Below are positions 28,470-36,760 of a stretch of DNA of 64,000 bases, in pieces (position 1 is the first letter of the stretch; each line of letters starts with the position of its first letter). A model generated the notes under the pieces. The model had not been told where the DNA came from, did not search any database, and saw nothing but the letters and a program-made list of their open reading frames with translations. Position numbers and translations under genes: made by a program. Location: contig NZ_JAFBID010000009.1 in NCBI RefSeq assembly GCF_016811235.1, forward strand, positions 62,001 to 126,000, in the 5' to 3' direction. The DNA comes from Microvirga arabica (GTDB lineage: Bacteria; Pseudomonadota; Alphaproteobacteria; Rhizobiales; Beijerinckiaceae).

Positions 28470-28538
28470 ATGTTCAAGCTCCTTCGCAACCTCTTCGTCC
28501 TTCGTCAGGCCTGGAAGCTGATCAAGCGCCGACGCTAA
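28470..28538 (+). CDS. Possible 22-residue basic amphipathic microprotein
   Basis: ATG at 28470 with AAGGTG seven bases upstream, stop at 28536-28538. The peptide begins MFKLLRNLFVLRQAWKLI and ends in KRRR, a helix with one hydrophobic face and a strongly basic end, suited to bind the membrane surface. It lies between the kinase gene and a REP-like palindrome. Translation is not proven. Confidence 0.45.
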   Translation: MFKLLRNLFVLRQAWKLIKRRR

Positions 28539-28583
28539 AGCATCGGGCCCAAAAGTGGGCTTGCACTTTTGGGCCCGGTCCGA
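28539..28583. repeat. REP-like palindrome (GCATC/AAAAGTG family)
   Basis: GGGCCCAAAAGTG (28545-28557) and CACTTTTGGGCCC (28564-28576) are perfect 13-bp arms around GGCTTG, and outer GCATCG / CGATGC extend the dyad. It follows the microprotein and faces the convergent formyltransferase gene, so it may also act as a terminator-like structure. Related copies lie near 29491 and 50660. Confidence 0.8.
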
Positions 28584-28601
28584 TGCGCTAAGGCTTTCCG
28601 C

Positions 28602-29450
28602 CTATCCTTGTCGCGCCGCGCCCGGCGCGTAGGGGCTCCATCCGCTGATCTGCACGAAGCCGTCGCAGGCCGCGACCACCATTTGCCTGCGATGGCGATG
28701 GACGAGGGTGCCGGGTTTGTAACGGTGCGGCTCCTCCCAGCCCGTGGCCTCCCACACATAGACATAGCGGGACTCGATCTGGGCGAAGGCTTCGATGGAT
28801 CCGAAGGCGCGGATCGTGCGCAGGACATCCTGCACGCCGCCGCTCCAGGAGACGGTTCTCTGTGCCTGCGTTATCCGGGGCCAGTAGGTGCCCGGCCCCT
28901 GCGGCTTTGCGTTGTCCCAGAAGCGGGGCAGGTCCGAGGCGATCTCCGCCGCAAGGTCCTTTGCGGCCATCTGGCATTTGGACAGCAGCGTGTCGTGAGA
29001 TTCCGTGTGACTCAATGCAAAACGCTTCTGCGCCACGATGGCGCCGGTGTCGAACGCCGGCTCCAGCGCATGGGCCGTCATGCCCCACTCGGACAGGCCG
29101 TCGAGGATGGCCTGAAACAGCGGGTACGGGCCCCGTCCCAGGGGCAGGGGTGAGGGGTGGAAGTTGAATGCATAAGGGATGTGCCGCTCCCAGCCGGTGA
29201 TCAGCCAGGGATAGCCTGCTACCACCAGGGCGTCGCAGCCCATGGCCTTCAGGCCGGCGAGGTCGGCAGGCAGGATGCGCGACATCTGCACGGGCAGGCG
29301 CAGCGAGCGGGCTCGCGACAGGGTCATGTCGTTGAAGTCGTAGATGCTGTCGCACGGGCGGCTGAACAGCTTGACCGGCTCCCAGCCCCTGGCGAGGAAC
29401 GTCTCGAAAACATCTCCCAGAAAATCGATTCCCGCGAAGGCGAAGCGCAT
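28602..29450 (-). CDS. Formyltransferase family protein (Fmt-like)
   Basis: About 282 residues from the ATG at 29450. The N-terminal formyltransferase domain starts MRFAFAGIDFLGDVFETFLARG and holds the catalytic Asn-His pair in FNFHPSPLPLGRGPYPL and the Asp in FDTGAIVAQKRF, as in 10-formyl-tetrahydrofolate-dependent enzymes. The C-terminal part (about 190-282) resembles the barrel domain of methionyl-tRNA formyltransferase but is shortened. The surroundings lack def and rsmB, so it is probably a paralog acting on a sugar or another amine. The substrate is unknown. Confidence 0.8.
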   Translation of the reverse strand: MRFAFAGIDFLGDVFETFLARGWEPVKLFSRPCDSIYDFNDMTLSRARSLRLPVQMSRILPADLAGLKAMGCDALVVAGYPWLITGWERHIPYAFNFHPSPLPLGRGPYPLFQAILDGLSEWGMTAHALEPAFDTGAIVAQKRFALSHTESHDTLLSKCQMAAKDLAAEIASDLPRFWDNAKPQGPGTYWPRITQAQRTVSWSGGVQDVLRTIRAFGSIEAFAQIESRYVYVWEATGWEEPHRYKPGTLVHRHRRQMVVAACDGFVQISGWSPYAPGAARQG

Positions 29451-29487
29451 TCCCGGTGATCTCCTTCCGCAATGCTTCCCTTCTGGC

Positions 29488-29533
29488 TCTAGAGCATCTG
29501 ACCTGAAAGTGGAATGCACTTTGGGTCACACGC
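29488..29533. repeat. Diverged REP-like palindrome
   Basis: AGAGCATCTGACC..AAAGTG followed by GAATG and CACTTTGGGTCA.. forms an imperfect hairpin of the same type as 28539-28583. It lies just upstream of the formyltransferase start, between divergent genes. Confidence 0.6.
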
Positions 29534-29652
29534 GCTTGTGGGAACCTCAAAGTACACTCAAGATTTAGCCTTGAGCATAGGGCAGGAGACCGCCTGCGCT
29601 TTCGGGTGGATTCCTGTCGACAAGGCTCGTTCGGGCTTGAGAAGGAGTTCGC

Positions 29653-29922
29653 ATGGTCTCAAAAGATTTCATCCGCCAGATGGAAGGCTACGGGCTGACG
29701 ACCGCCAAGATCCTGTACCGCATGCCGGATCACCCGTCCTTTCTACAAACCTACATCTGGCAGGAATACGATCTGGCTCCCCGCTTTCCCGTGCTCATCG
29801 ACTTCTTGGACTTCTGGAAGCGGGAGCTAGCAGGTCCCCTGCACTCAGTGACCGTCACTCACGCGCAGCTGATCCGTCCCGCCGAGTTCCGGGCGATCCA
29901 GGGGGAGATAAACATTCATTGA
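29653..29922 (+). CDS. usg: Usg family protein
   Basis: An 89-residue protein of unknown biochemical role, first named from the region upstream of a trp operon in Caulobacter. FIRQMEGYGLTTAKILYRMPDHPSFLQTYIWQEYDLAPRFP covers the family's conserved core, given here only to mark it in short pieces: GYGLTTA, YRMPDHP and WQEYDLAP. AAGGAG precedes the ATG. No trp genes are nearby. Confidence 0.85.
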   Translation: MVSKDFIRQMEGYGLTTAKILYRMPDHPSFLQTYIWQEYDLAPRFPVLIDFLDFWKRELAGPLHSVTVTHAQLIRPAEFRAIQGEINIH

Positions 29923-29994
29923 TACGCCTTGGCCCCGGACGTTAAGTCAGGTAGAGAGGCGCCCTGAGCATCCTCCCGAACCTGTCAGGGCTCC

Positions 29995-30591
29995 TTGTTT
30001 TCCAACGCGCGCACGTCCCAGATTCTGCTCGCCCTCGCGTCCCAGCCGGGCGAGCGCCTCACCGTGCGCGAGATCATGGCCGTGCTCCAGGACAGGGCCT
30101 TCGCGCTGCTGATCGTCCTGCTGGGGCTGCCCAACTGCCTTCCCATGCCGCCTCCGATTCCCCTGGTCTGCGGCCTGCTGCTGGCGCTCGTGGCCGTTCA
30201 GATCGTTTTCGGACGCGAGGCGCCGTGGCTTCCGCGCCAGCTCATGAACCGCTCCATGGCCCGCACGGACGTGGAGCGGGCCGTCGGACGGGCCGTGCCG
30301 GTGTTTCGCCGGCTGGAACGCATCTCGCGGCCCCGCATGACCTTCCTGGACACGCCGATCGCCATGCGCCTCATGGGCGCGGTCATCCTGATCCTATCGG
30401 TGGGGCTTCTTTTCGCGCCGCCCTTCGTGGGGCAGATCCCCTTGGGCCTCGCCGTGTGCCTCGTGGGCCTGGGGCTCGTCGAACGGGACGGCTTCGTGGT
30501 CGTGGGCGGGCTCCTGATCGGCTCCATCGGCCTGACCCTGAGCCTGGGTTTCGTCTACGCGATCTTCACTGGGATCGACACGCTGATCTGA
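29995..30591 (+). CDS. exoD: Exopolysaccharide synthesis protein, ExoD family
   Basis: A 198-residue membrane protein. The N-terminal ERLTVREIMAVLQDRAFALLIVLLGLPNCLPMPPPIP is split over ExoD's hallmark segment (LPNCLPMPPP), and three or more hydrophobic helices follow. ExoD is needed for normal exopolysaccharide and nodule invasion in rhizobia, though its mechanism is unknown. The only start that keeps the full domain is TTG at 29995, with AGGG upstream; a stop codon lies at 29965 in frame. Confidence 0.85.
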   Translation: MFSNARTSQILLALASQPGERLTVREIMAVLQDRAFALLIVLLGLPNCLPMPPPIPLVCGLLLALVAVQIVFGREAPWLPRQLMNRSMARTDVERAVGRAVPVFRRLERISRPRMTFLDTPIAMRLMGAVILILSVGLLFAPPFVGQIPLGLAVCLVGLGLVERDGFVVVGGLLIGSIGLTLSLGFVYAIFTGIDTLI

Positions 30592-30594
30592 GGG

Positions 30595-30629
30595 GATCCT
30601 GCGGCCACCCGAGGGGCGGCCGCAGGATC
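30595..30629. terminator. Hairpin between convergent exoD and PRC-barrel genes
   Basis: GATCCTGCGGCC (30595-30606) pairs perfectly with GGCCGCAGGATC (30618-30629). There is no T-run, so it is a terminator-like stem rather than a certain intrinsic terminator. Confidence 0.55.
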
Positions 30630-30637
30630 GTCGTGCC

Positions 30638-31114
30638 TTAGTCGTTGTCCTCGAATTCCGGCGCCGACTTGAGCTGATCCACAGGCATGTTCACCATGAT
30701 CCGCATGTCGTCGCTGCTGCGGGCGGAGTTGGAACCTGTCGTCTGGCCGGAGCCCTGGACGGAGCCGGTGGTCGCCGCGTCCGCGGCATTCATCTGGATG
30801 GCGCTCAGGGGCAGGGCCACCGTGCGGTCGCCGAGGCCCTCGTCCACCTCGATCACGACAGCCACGACCTTGCCGCTGCGGTCGAGCACCAGGTCTTCCA
30901 CGTCGCCGATGTCCTTGTTGTCGGCACCGACCACATCTTCATCCATGATCTTGGAGGCGAGCATCTGGCCGGCCTCAAGGCGCGTCATGAAGTTCACGCC
31001 GGCCGGAGCAGTGGCGCCCGAGGAGGGCTGGGCCGGCGTGGACTGAGCCGTCGCGGCCGAGGCCAGGAGGGTGGAACCGAGCAGGCCGGCAGTCAGAAGC
31101 ATTTTCATCATCAT
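30638..31114 (-). CDS. Exported PRC-barrel domain protein
   Basis: About 158 residues. A signal peptide ends at ATAQ (about 24). A PRC-barrel (about residues 50-110: MLASKIMDEDVVGADNKDIGDVEDLVLD, then GKVVAVVIEVDEGLG and VALPLSAIQM) is followed by a low-complexity Ser/Thr/Gly segment and an acidic end. Such barrels are common in stress-induced envelope proteins of this order. Four Met codons open the frame; GGGAG touches the first ATG, so the third (31108) is better spaced. A near-consensus EcfG promoter lies upstream. Confidence 0.8.
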   Translation of the reverse strand: MMMKMLLTAGLLGSTLLASAATAQSTPAQPSSGATAPAGVNFMTRLEAGQMLASKIMDEDVVGADNKDIGDVEDLVLDRSGKVVAVVIEVDEGLGDRTVALPLSAIQMNAADAATTGSVQGSGQTTGSNSARSSDDMRIMVNMPVDQLKSAPEFEDND

Positions 31115-31142
31115 CTCCCATGAACGTTATTCGTGGTGGTGT

Positions 31143-31167
31143 AACGCCGTCGGGAGGGGTTGGTTCT
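31143..31167 (-). promoter_or_regulatory. Near-consensus EcfG-type promoter for the PRC-barrel gene
   Basis: On the minus strand, AGAAC (31167-31163), 16 bases, then CGTT (31146-31143), one base off GGAAC-N16-CGTT. It is placed about 30 bp ahead of the start codons, as a promoter should be. Confidence 0.4.
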
Positions 31168-31177
31168 GCGGTCAAGC

Positions 31178-31861
31178 TCAGATCAGGCGCAGGCCCTTGA
31201 GGCTCGCATGTCCCTCACGGCCCACGATGATGTGGTCGTGGACGGTAATCCCTAAGGGCTTTGCCACCTCGATGATCTCGCGGGTCATCTTAATGTCGGC
31301 AGAGGAGGGGGTGGGGTCTCCTGAGGGGTGGTTGTGCACCAGGATCAGGGCGGATGCGGAGAGTTCGAGGGCGCGCTTGACCACCTCGCGCGGATAGACC
31401 GGCGTGTGGTCGACCGTGCCCGATTGCTGCACCTCGTCGGCGATGAGCGCGTTGCGCTTGTCGAGGAAAAGCAGGCGGAACTGCTCCTTGTCCATGAACG
31501 CCATGGCGGTGCGGCAATAGTCGATGACCGAGGTCCAGGAGGACAGGACGGGGCGCCTCGCCACCTCGCCCCTGGCGAGCCGCCGGGCGGAGGCCTCCAC
31601 GATTTTCAGGTCCGTGACCACGCTCTCGCCGATCCCGTCGACCTCCATGAGCCGGGCCGGGGCGGCGGCCAGCACCTCGGCGAAGGAGCCGAAGCGCTTG
31701 AGCAGTTCCTTGGCGACGGGCTTCACGTCCCGGCGCGGGATCGAGCGGAAGAGCACGAGTTCCAGCAACTCGTAGTCCGGCACGGCATCGCCGCCCACTT
31801 CCATAAAGCGGGCGCGCAGCCGGTCGCGATGGCCGTGATAATGGGGAAGGTCGTCGCTCAT
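31178..31861 (-). CDS. radC: RadC family JAB-domain protein
   Basis: A 227-residue protein. An N-terminal helix-hairpin-helix region ([19 protein letters not shown]) is followed by the JAB/MPN metalloprotease-like fold with [14 protein letters not shown]. The older link to DNA repair is doubtful; the fold suggests a zinc-dependent hydrolase of unknown substrate. It is upstream of the PRC gene on the same strand and downstream of map. Confidence 0.93.
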   Translation of the reverse strand: MSDDLPHYHGHRDRLRARFMEVGGDAVPDYELLELVLFRSIPRRDVKPVAKELLKRFGSFAEVLAAAPARLMEVDGIGESVVTDLKIVEASARRLARGEVARRPVLSSWTSVIDYCRTAMAFMDKEQFRLLFLDKRNALIADEVQQSGTVDHTPVYPREVVKRALELSASALILVHNHPSGDPTPSSADIKMTREIIEVAKPLGITVHDHIIVGREGHASLKGLRLI

Positions 31862-31962
31862 GCCTGCCCGTTGCTTCCTGCCTCAACGTGCTCCGGGAGA
31901 TCGAAGCATCATTGTTACCTTCTAGGCCAGAAGCGATGCGGCAGGCTAGTGTCGAGCCATCA

Positions 31963-32772
31963 TTAAGACGGCTTGTCCAGCCCCTTCGGCGAGTACGTAA
32001 AGACCTCCGCACCGGTCTCGGTCACGCCCACCATGTGCTCGAACTGGGCCGAGAGGGAGCGGTCGCGGGTCACAGCGGTCCAGCCGTCGGCCAGGACCTT
32101 CACCTGCGGCCGGCCGAGATTGATCATGGGCTCAATGGTGAAGAACATGCCGGCTTTCAGCTCCACGTTATAGGCCGGCTCCACGTAGTGGAGGATCGTG
32201 GGCGAGTCATGGAAGACCTTACCGATGCCGTGGCCGCAGAAATCCCGCACCACGGAGCAGCGCTCGGCTTCCGCATAGGACTGGATCGCCGCGCCGATGT
32301 CGTTGGTGGTCGCGCCCGGCTTCACCACCGCGATGCCGCGCAGGAGGCATTCATAGGTGATCTCGCAGAGCCGCTGCGCCCGACGTGGCACCTCGCCCAC
32401 ATAGTACATGCGGCTCGAATCGCCGTGCCACCCGTCGAGGATCAGGGTCACGTCGACATTCATGATGTCCCCGTCGCGCAGGGGCTTGTCGTTGGGGATG
32501 CCGTGGCAGACCACGTGGTTGATCGAGGTGCAGATCGTCTTGGTGTAGCCGCGGTAGTGCAGGCAGGCCGGATAGGCGCCATGGTCGCGGATGAAGTCGA
32601 AGGCCAGCTTGTCCAGATACTCGGTCGTGACGCCGGGCTTCACGTATTCCGAGAGCATGTCCAGGCACTCGGCCACCATGCGTCCGGCACGGCGCATCCC
32701 TTCGAAATCCGCAGGGCCGTGCAGCGGGATCTCGGCGGCACGCCTGCGCTCCACAACATCGCTCTCGGTCAT
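31963..32772 (-). CDS. map: Type I methionine aminopeptidase
   Basis: A 269-residue enzyme that removes the initiator Met from new proteins. The five metal ligands lie in VDVTLILDGWHGDSSRM (Asp, Asp), GHGIG (His), FFTIEPMIN (Glu) and QFEHMVGV (Glu). The ATG at 32772 has AAGGA upstream; a start further up at 32814 would add an unneeded extension. Confidence 0.96.
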   Translation of the reverse strand: MTESDVVERRRAAEIPLHGPADFEGMRRAGRMVAECLDMLSEYVKPGVTTEYLDKLAFDFIRDHGAYPACLHYRGYTKTICTSINHVVCHGIPNDKPLRDGDIMNVDVTLILDGWHGDSSRMYYVGEVPRRAQRLCEITYECLLRGIAVVKPGATTNDIGAAIQSYAEAERCSVVRDFCGHGIGKVFHDSPTILHYVEPAYNVELKAGMFFTIEPMINLGRPQVKVLADGWTAVTRDRSLSAQFEHMVGVTETGAEVFTYSPKGLDKPS

Positions 32773-32916
32773 TCTCAATCCTTGATCTGTTGCCCGGAAT
32801 GTAAGGATCGCCACGCGTGAAGCAAGTTAAACTCCTCGTGCCCCGCTTGCGATTGGCGCCTGGGGGTGTCATGAGCAACCCTGTTCGTCCGGTTCGCGTC
32901 TCTGGATTCCTCGGTA

Positions 32917-33747
32917 ATGAATGATACCCGCCCCTTCGGGGACTTTGCGCCTTCAGGTCTCACCCGCTGGGTGATCGACCGCACGCGCGGGTTGCCCGAG
33001 GGCTGGGCGGGCCGCCGGCTGGCCCTGATGCTGCGCCATATGGCCATGAAGATGCTGAAAGGCCCGCCGCTCGATCTCGAGACCTTCGGCGTGCGGATGC
33101 GGCTCTACCCCTACAAGAACGTCTGCGAGCGCCGGCTGCTGTTCACGCCGCAATATTTCGATGCCGATGAGCTCAAGATCCTGGCCTCTCGGATCAAGAA
33201 CGGCTTCACCTTTATCGATGTCGGCTCGAACGTCGGCTGGTACGCCCTGTTCCTGGCCAGGGAGGCCGGCCCCGCCGTCTCGACTCGGATCCTGGCCGTG
33301 GAGCCGCAGCCGGAGATCTTCGACCGGCTGATCTACAACATCCGGCAGAATCCCTCCTGCACGATCAAAGCCGTCGACTGCGCCATCGCCGACAAGAACG
33401 GCGAGCTCACCCTGTTCCTCGACCCGCTCAACCGGGGCGAAGCGAGCCTCAAGATCGTGAACTCGAGCCAGACGGACGCGATCCGCGTCCCGGCCGTGAC
33501 CCTGCTCGATCTCCTGAGCCGTGAGGGCCTGACCCATGTCGACGCGATCAAGCTCGACGTGGAGGGGGCGGAGGACCTGGTCCTCGGCCCGTTCTTCCGC
33601 GACGCCCCGGCCTCGCTCTACCCGTCCGTGTTCATCGTGGCGAACGTGCCGGAGCGCTGGCAGGCCGACGTGATCGGGCTTCTGAAGGGCAAGGGCTACC
33701 GGCAGATCCTCGAGACCAAGATGAACCTGGTGTTCGAGCGGGCTTAG
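32917..33747 (+). CDS. FkbM family SAM-dependent methyltransferase
   Basis: A 276-residue protein. The Rossmann core has FTFIDVGSNVGWYALFLARE (SAM-binding), VEPQPEIFDRLIYNI and IKLDVEGAEDLVLGP, which together define PF05050. FkbM enzymes O-methylate sugars or natural products. The substrate is unknown. It is divergent from map and followed by a dispersed repeat. Confidence 0.88.
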   Translation: MNDTRPFGDFAPSGLTRWVIDRTRGLPEGWAGRRLALMLRHMAMKMLKGPPLDLETFGVRMRLYPYKNVCERRLLFTPQYFDADELKILASRIKNGFTFIDVGSNVGWYALFLAREAGPAVSTRILAVEPQPEIFDRLIYNIRQNPSCTIKAVDCAIADKNGELTLFLDPLNRGEASLKIVNSSQTDAIRVPAVTLLDLLSREGLTHVDAIKLDVEGAEDLVLGPFFRDAPASLYPSVFIVANVPERWQADVIGLLKGKGYRQILETKMNLVFERA

Positions 33748-33763
33748 AGCCTGTTCCCGTCTC

Positions 33764-33895
33764 TGTCATCCCGGGGCCGCGCCGCGGAGCCCGGGATCCA
33801 TAACCGCTGACGAAGCAGAAAGAAGCGCCGTGAACGACGCTGCGTTCCTTTCGTGAATGTCGTGGTTCTGGATCCCCGCCTTCGCAGGGATGACA
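33764..33895. repeat. Dispersed palindromic repeat, about 130 bp
   Basis: Starts TGTCATCCCGGGGCC and ends GGGATGACA in inverse orientation. The left part repeats GGAGCCCGGGATCCATAACC, and the right part has GTTCTGGATCCCCGCC. It belongs to the same family as the elements at about 6914, 8750, 34725 and 34831. Confidence 0.75.
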
Positions 33896-33931
33896 CCGGA
33901 GGTGTTTGGACTGTCCTGAAAACCATGCGGA

Positions 33932-34651
33932 CTATCGCGGCGTCACGATCTCCACCGGCCGGTCGATGGTCACCTCCTCGGGCGTGATGCGGCAGACATA
34001 GGCGTAAGACTCCACCCCCGCCGCGAGTGCATGCCGGAAGGCCTTGTCGTAGGCCGGGTCGATGTCGCGGGCCACGTCGAAGCGCTCGGCATCCATCTGG
34101 ATGACGTAGACGAGGGCGGCTCTCGCGCCTTCAGCCTTCATGTCAGCCAACTCATAGAGGTGCTTGGCGCTACGGGCGGCGACGCAGTCCGGGAACTCGG
34201 CGAAGCCCGCCTCGCGCATGAGGTGGCAGTTCTTGACCTCCAGGTAGCAGGGCGGCTCGCCGTCCTTCTCCAGCAGGAAGTCGACCCGGCTGTTCTGGCC
34301 GTACTTCACCTCAGGCCGCACCCGGTCGTAACGGGCAAACGGCGCGAGACGCCCCTCCCGCAGGGCCTCGGCCACCAGCAGGTTGGGCCGGGAGGTGTTG
34401 ATCCCGATGAGCTGGAGCGGACCGCCGCCGGCTGCCACCTCCACGAATTCCCAGTTGTACTTGAGCTTGCGGTTCGGGTTCGTCGCCCGCGAGAGGAAGA
34501 CCCGGCTGCCGGGCTCCTTCAGGCCCATCATGGCCCCGGGATTGGCGCAATGGGCGGTCACCACCTCGCCGGTGTCGAGCTCCACATCCGCCAGAAATCG
34601 CTTGTAGCGCTCGATGAGACGGCCCTCGAGCAGGGTTTCCTGAAAACGCAT
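33932..34651 (-). CDS. sfsA: SfsA family protein (DNA-binding / putative nuclease)
   Basis: A 239-residue protein. MRFQETLLEGRLIERYKRFLADVELD (N-terminal OB-like part), AHCANPGAMMGLKEPGSRVFLS, NSRVDFLLE and CYLEVKNCHLMREAGFAEFPDC match SfsA closely. The last segment holds nuclease-like D-ExK residues. Named from sugar fermentation stimulation in E. coli; the molecular role is unsettled. Confidence 0.94.
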   Translation of the reverse strand: MRFQETLLEGRLIERYKRFLADVELDTGEVVTAHCANPGAMMGLKEPGSRVFLSRATNPNRKLKYNWEFVEVAAGGGPLQLIGINTSRPNLLVAEALREGRLAPFARYDRVRPEVKYGQNSRVDFLLEKDGEPPCYLEVKNCHLMREAGFAEFPDCVAARSAKHLYELADMKAEGARAALVYVIQMDAERFDVARDIDPAYDKAFRHALAAGVESYAYVCRITPEEVTIDRPVEIVTPR

Positions 34652-35449
34652 CCAAAACCAGCATTCGACTGTAAAAACCCCTGGTAGCAGGGGAGGAGCC
34701 CCGGGTTCAACCCATGCTGCCCGGTGTCATCCCCGGCGCACGGAGTGCGTGGAGGGGATCCAGTCTCGCGCTGAGCGGTATGGATTCCCTTCTCCTCCGC
34801 TGCGCCTCGGTCGGGGATGACACTCTTCTTGTCATTCCGGGGCCGCACAGCGGAGCCCGGAATCCATCAACACGACGGTCATCGAAACGGCCCCTGCGAG
34901 CCGCTGCGTTCTTTTCGGCATCGTCAGCGGTTCTGGATTCCGGGCTCCCGCTCCCGCTCGCCCCGGAATAACATCTGGATGCACGTTCTCTGTTTGTTCT
35001 TGACTGCTGCTGCAAGCTCGGCCATATGGGTGCTCATCCTCGCCCGCCGAGGGGCGCGCTCGCGAGGCGTCGCCGCAGTGGGGCAAGGAGCGGTCCCGCC
35101 GCAGGCTTCGCACCCCTGTGATCGCGGGTGGCCGATCCTGGCTTGTTCCAGGTCCGCTGAAACAAACCGCGCGTGACGAGCAGCTTGGCTCTCACCTTCC
35201 ACACCACACATCGAGCCGGGCTGCCCTAAACGCCTCCCTCGATCTCACCGTCAGGCTCGCAGCACCCGCTGCGGGCCCACAGGTGCTGGATCGTTGACAT
35301 CAACATCTCGCGCCATGGTCATTCATGAAACAAGGTCCGGCGATGACGTCGAGGGGCATAGGGAAGAGGGCAAGGCAGCGGATGAACTATTGCATGCGCT
35401 TGAGAATTGCCGTTTCTGAGGCTAAAGGCCCCCAAAAGGATCGCTGCGC
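34652..35449. other. About 800 bp without a supported gene; repeat-rich left half
   Basis: The left half holds two dispersed repeats back to back (listed separately). An open frame at 34979-35176 (65 residues, a hydrophobic start MHVLCLFLTAAASSAIWVL then a Cys-containing tail) has no clear ribosome-binding site and starts right at a repeat end, so I do not call it. The CinA-like gene's promoter should lie in the last 100 bp. Confidence 0.5.
34725..34972. repeat. Two adjacent dispersed palindromic repeats
   Basis: The first copy spans 34725-34822 (TGTCATCCCCGGC to GGGATGACA). The second spans 34831-34972 (GTCATTCCGGGGCCGCACAG to CCCGGAATAAC). Their ends are inverse complements, and the middles are only loosely related. 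The tandem pair suggests repeated insertion at one site. Confidence 0.7.
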
Positions 35450-36196
35450 ATGGCCGTCTCCGTCACAGCCGCCCTTCTCATCATCGGCGATGAGATCCTC
35501 ACGGGCCGCACCAAGGACAAGAACATCGGCTATATCGCCGAGTACCTGACCGGGATCGGCGTGGACCTGCGCGAGGTTCGCGTCGTGCCGGACGTCGAGG
35601 AGGAGATCGTCGCGGCCGTCAACGCCCTGCGCGGCCGCTACACCTATCTCTTCACCACCGGGGGCATCGGCCCCACCCACGACGACATCACGGCCGATTG
35701 CATCGCCAAGGCGTTCGGCGTCGGGATTGACCACGATCCGCGGGCGGTCGCGATGCTGCGGGAGCGCTACACGCCGGAGGAACTCAACGAGGCCAGGATG
35801 CGCATGGCCCGGATCCCCGATGGCGCCGATCTGATCGAGAACCCGATCTCCAAGGCCCCGGGCTTCCGCATCGGCAATGTCTTCGTCATGGCGGGCGTGC
35901 CGTCGATCATGCAGGCGATGCTCGACATCGTCGCGCCCACTTTGGAGACCGGCGCGCGCATGATCATCGAGACCATCGAGGCGGAGGGGCTGGCCGAAGG
36001 CATCTATGCCGAGGGCCTGAGCCGGATCGCTTCGTCGTTCCCGAGCGTCTCCATCGGATCGTACCCGTCGTTCTCAACGAGCGGCTTCCGCAACCAGATC
36101 GTCGTGCGCGGCAAGGACCCAGACGCGGTTGCGCAAGCGGCCGCTGCCGTGCGCGACCATCTCGGCCGCCTCAAGGGCGACCAAGCACCCCTTTAA
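35450..36196 (+). CDS. CinA-N/MoaB-like molybdopterin-binding domain protein
   Basis: A 248-residue protein. ALLIIGDEILTGRTKDKNIGYIAEYL and FTTGGIGPTHDDITADCIAKAF (in pieces) are the hallmark of the MoCF_biosynth fold of CinA N-termini, with VFVMAGVPSIMQAML. The C-terminal amidase (PncC) domain of full CinA is missing. Related stand-alone proteins may hydrolyse damaged nucleotides, but this is not established. AAGGA precedes the ATG. Confidence 0.88.
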   Translation: MAVSVTAALLIIGDEILTGRTKDKNIGYIAEYLTGIGVDLREVRVVPDVEEEIVAAVNALRGRYTYLFTTGGIGPTHDDITADCIAKAFGVGIDHDPRAVAMLRERYTPEELNEARMRMARIPDGADLIENPISKAPGFRIGNVFVMAGVPSIMQAMLDIVAPTLETGARMIIETIEAEGLAEGIYAEGLSRIASSFPSVSIGSYPSFSTSGFRNQIVVRGKDPDAVAQAAAAVRDHLGRLKGDQAPL

Positions 36197-36235
36197 AAGT
36201 TATCCTCGCCACCACAGTCAATAAAGAGCCAGCCG

Positions 36236-36742
36236 ATGTCCCCGACCTCTCCCAAAGCCTTTCCCGTCTCCTGGGATCAGTTCCACCGCGATTGCCGCGC
36301 CCTGGCGTGGCGCCTGGCCGCGGCCGGCCCATTTGAGGCCATCGTCTGCATCACCCGCGGCGGCCTCGTGCCGGCCGCCATCGTGGCCCGCGAACTGGAT
36401 GTGCGCCTCATCGAGAGCGTGTGCATCGCGAGCTATCACGATTACAAGAACCAGGGCGAGCTGCGGGTGCTGAAAGACATCGCGCCCGCCATCAAGGCGC
36501 TGGGCGACGGGACCGGCAAGGGCGTGCTCGTGATCGACGACCTGACCGATACCGGCAAGACCGCCAAGATCGTGCGTGACATGCTCCCCAATGCGCATTT
36601 CGCCGCCGTCTATGCCAAGCCGGCCGGGCGCCCCCTCATCGACACCTTCGTGACGGAAGTGAGCCAGGACACCTGGATCTACTTCCCCTGGGACATGGGT
36701 CTGGCCTATCAGGCGCCGATCCGCGAAGGCTCGGCCGGCTAG
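36236..36742 (+). CDS. gpt: Xanthine phosphoribosyltransferase
   Basis: A 168-residue purine salvage enzyme. The PRPP-binding motif is [13 protein letters not shown], and [17 protein letters not shown] and YFPWDMG are characteristic of Gpt, which converts xanthine and guanine to their nucleotides. It lies 39 bp after the CinA-like gene and 18 bp before the synthetase gene, likely in one transcript. Confidence 0.94.
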   Translation: MSPTSPKAFPVSWDQFHRDCRALAWRLAAAGPFEAIVCITRGGLVPAAIVARELDVRLIESVCIASYHDYKNQGELRVLKDIAPAIKALGDGTGKGVLVIDDLTDTGKTAKIVRDMLPNAHFAAVYAKPAGRPLIDTFVTEVSQDTWIYFPWDMGLAYQAPIREGSAG

Positions 36743-36760
36743 TCGAACAGGAGCGCGCCC

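Noticed and set aside
34979-35176. Possible 65-residue protein with a hydrophobic start
   Set aside because: It begins at the edge of a dispersed repeat and has no ribosome-binding site or conserved-looking segment.
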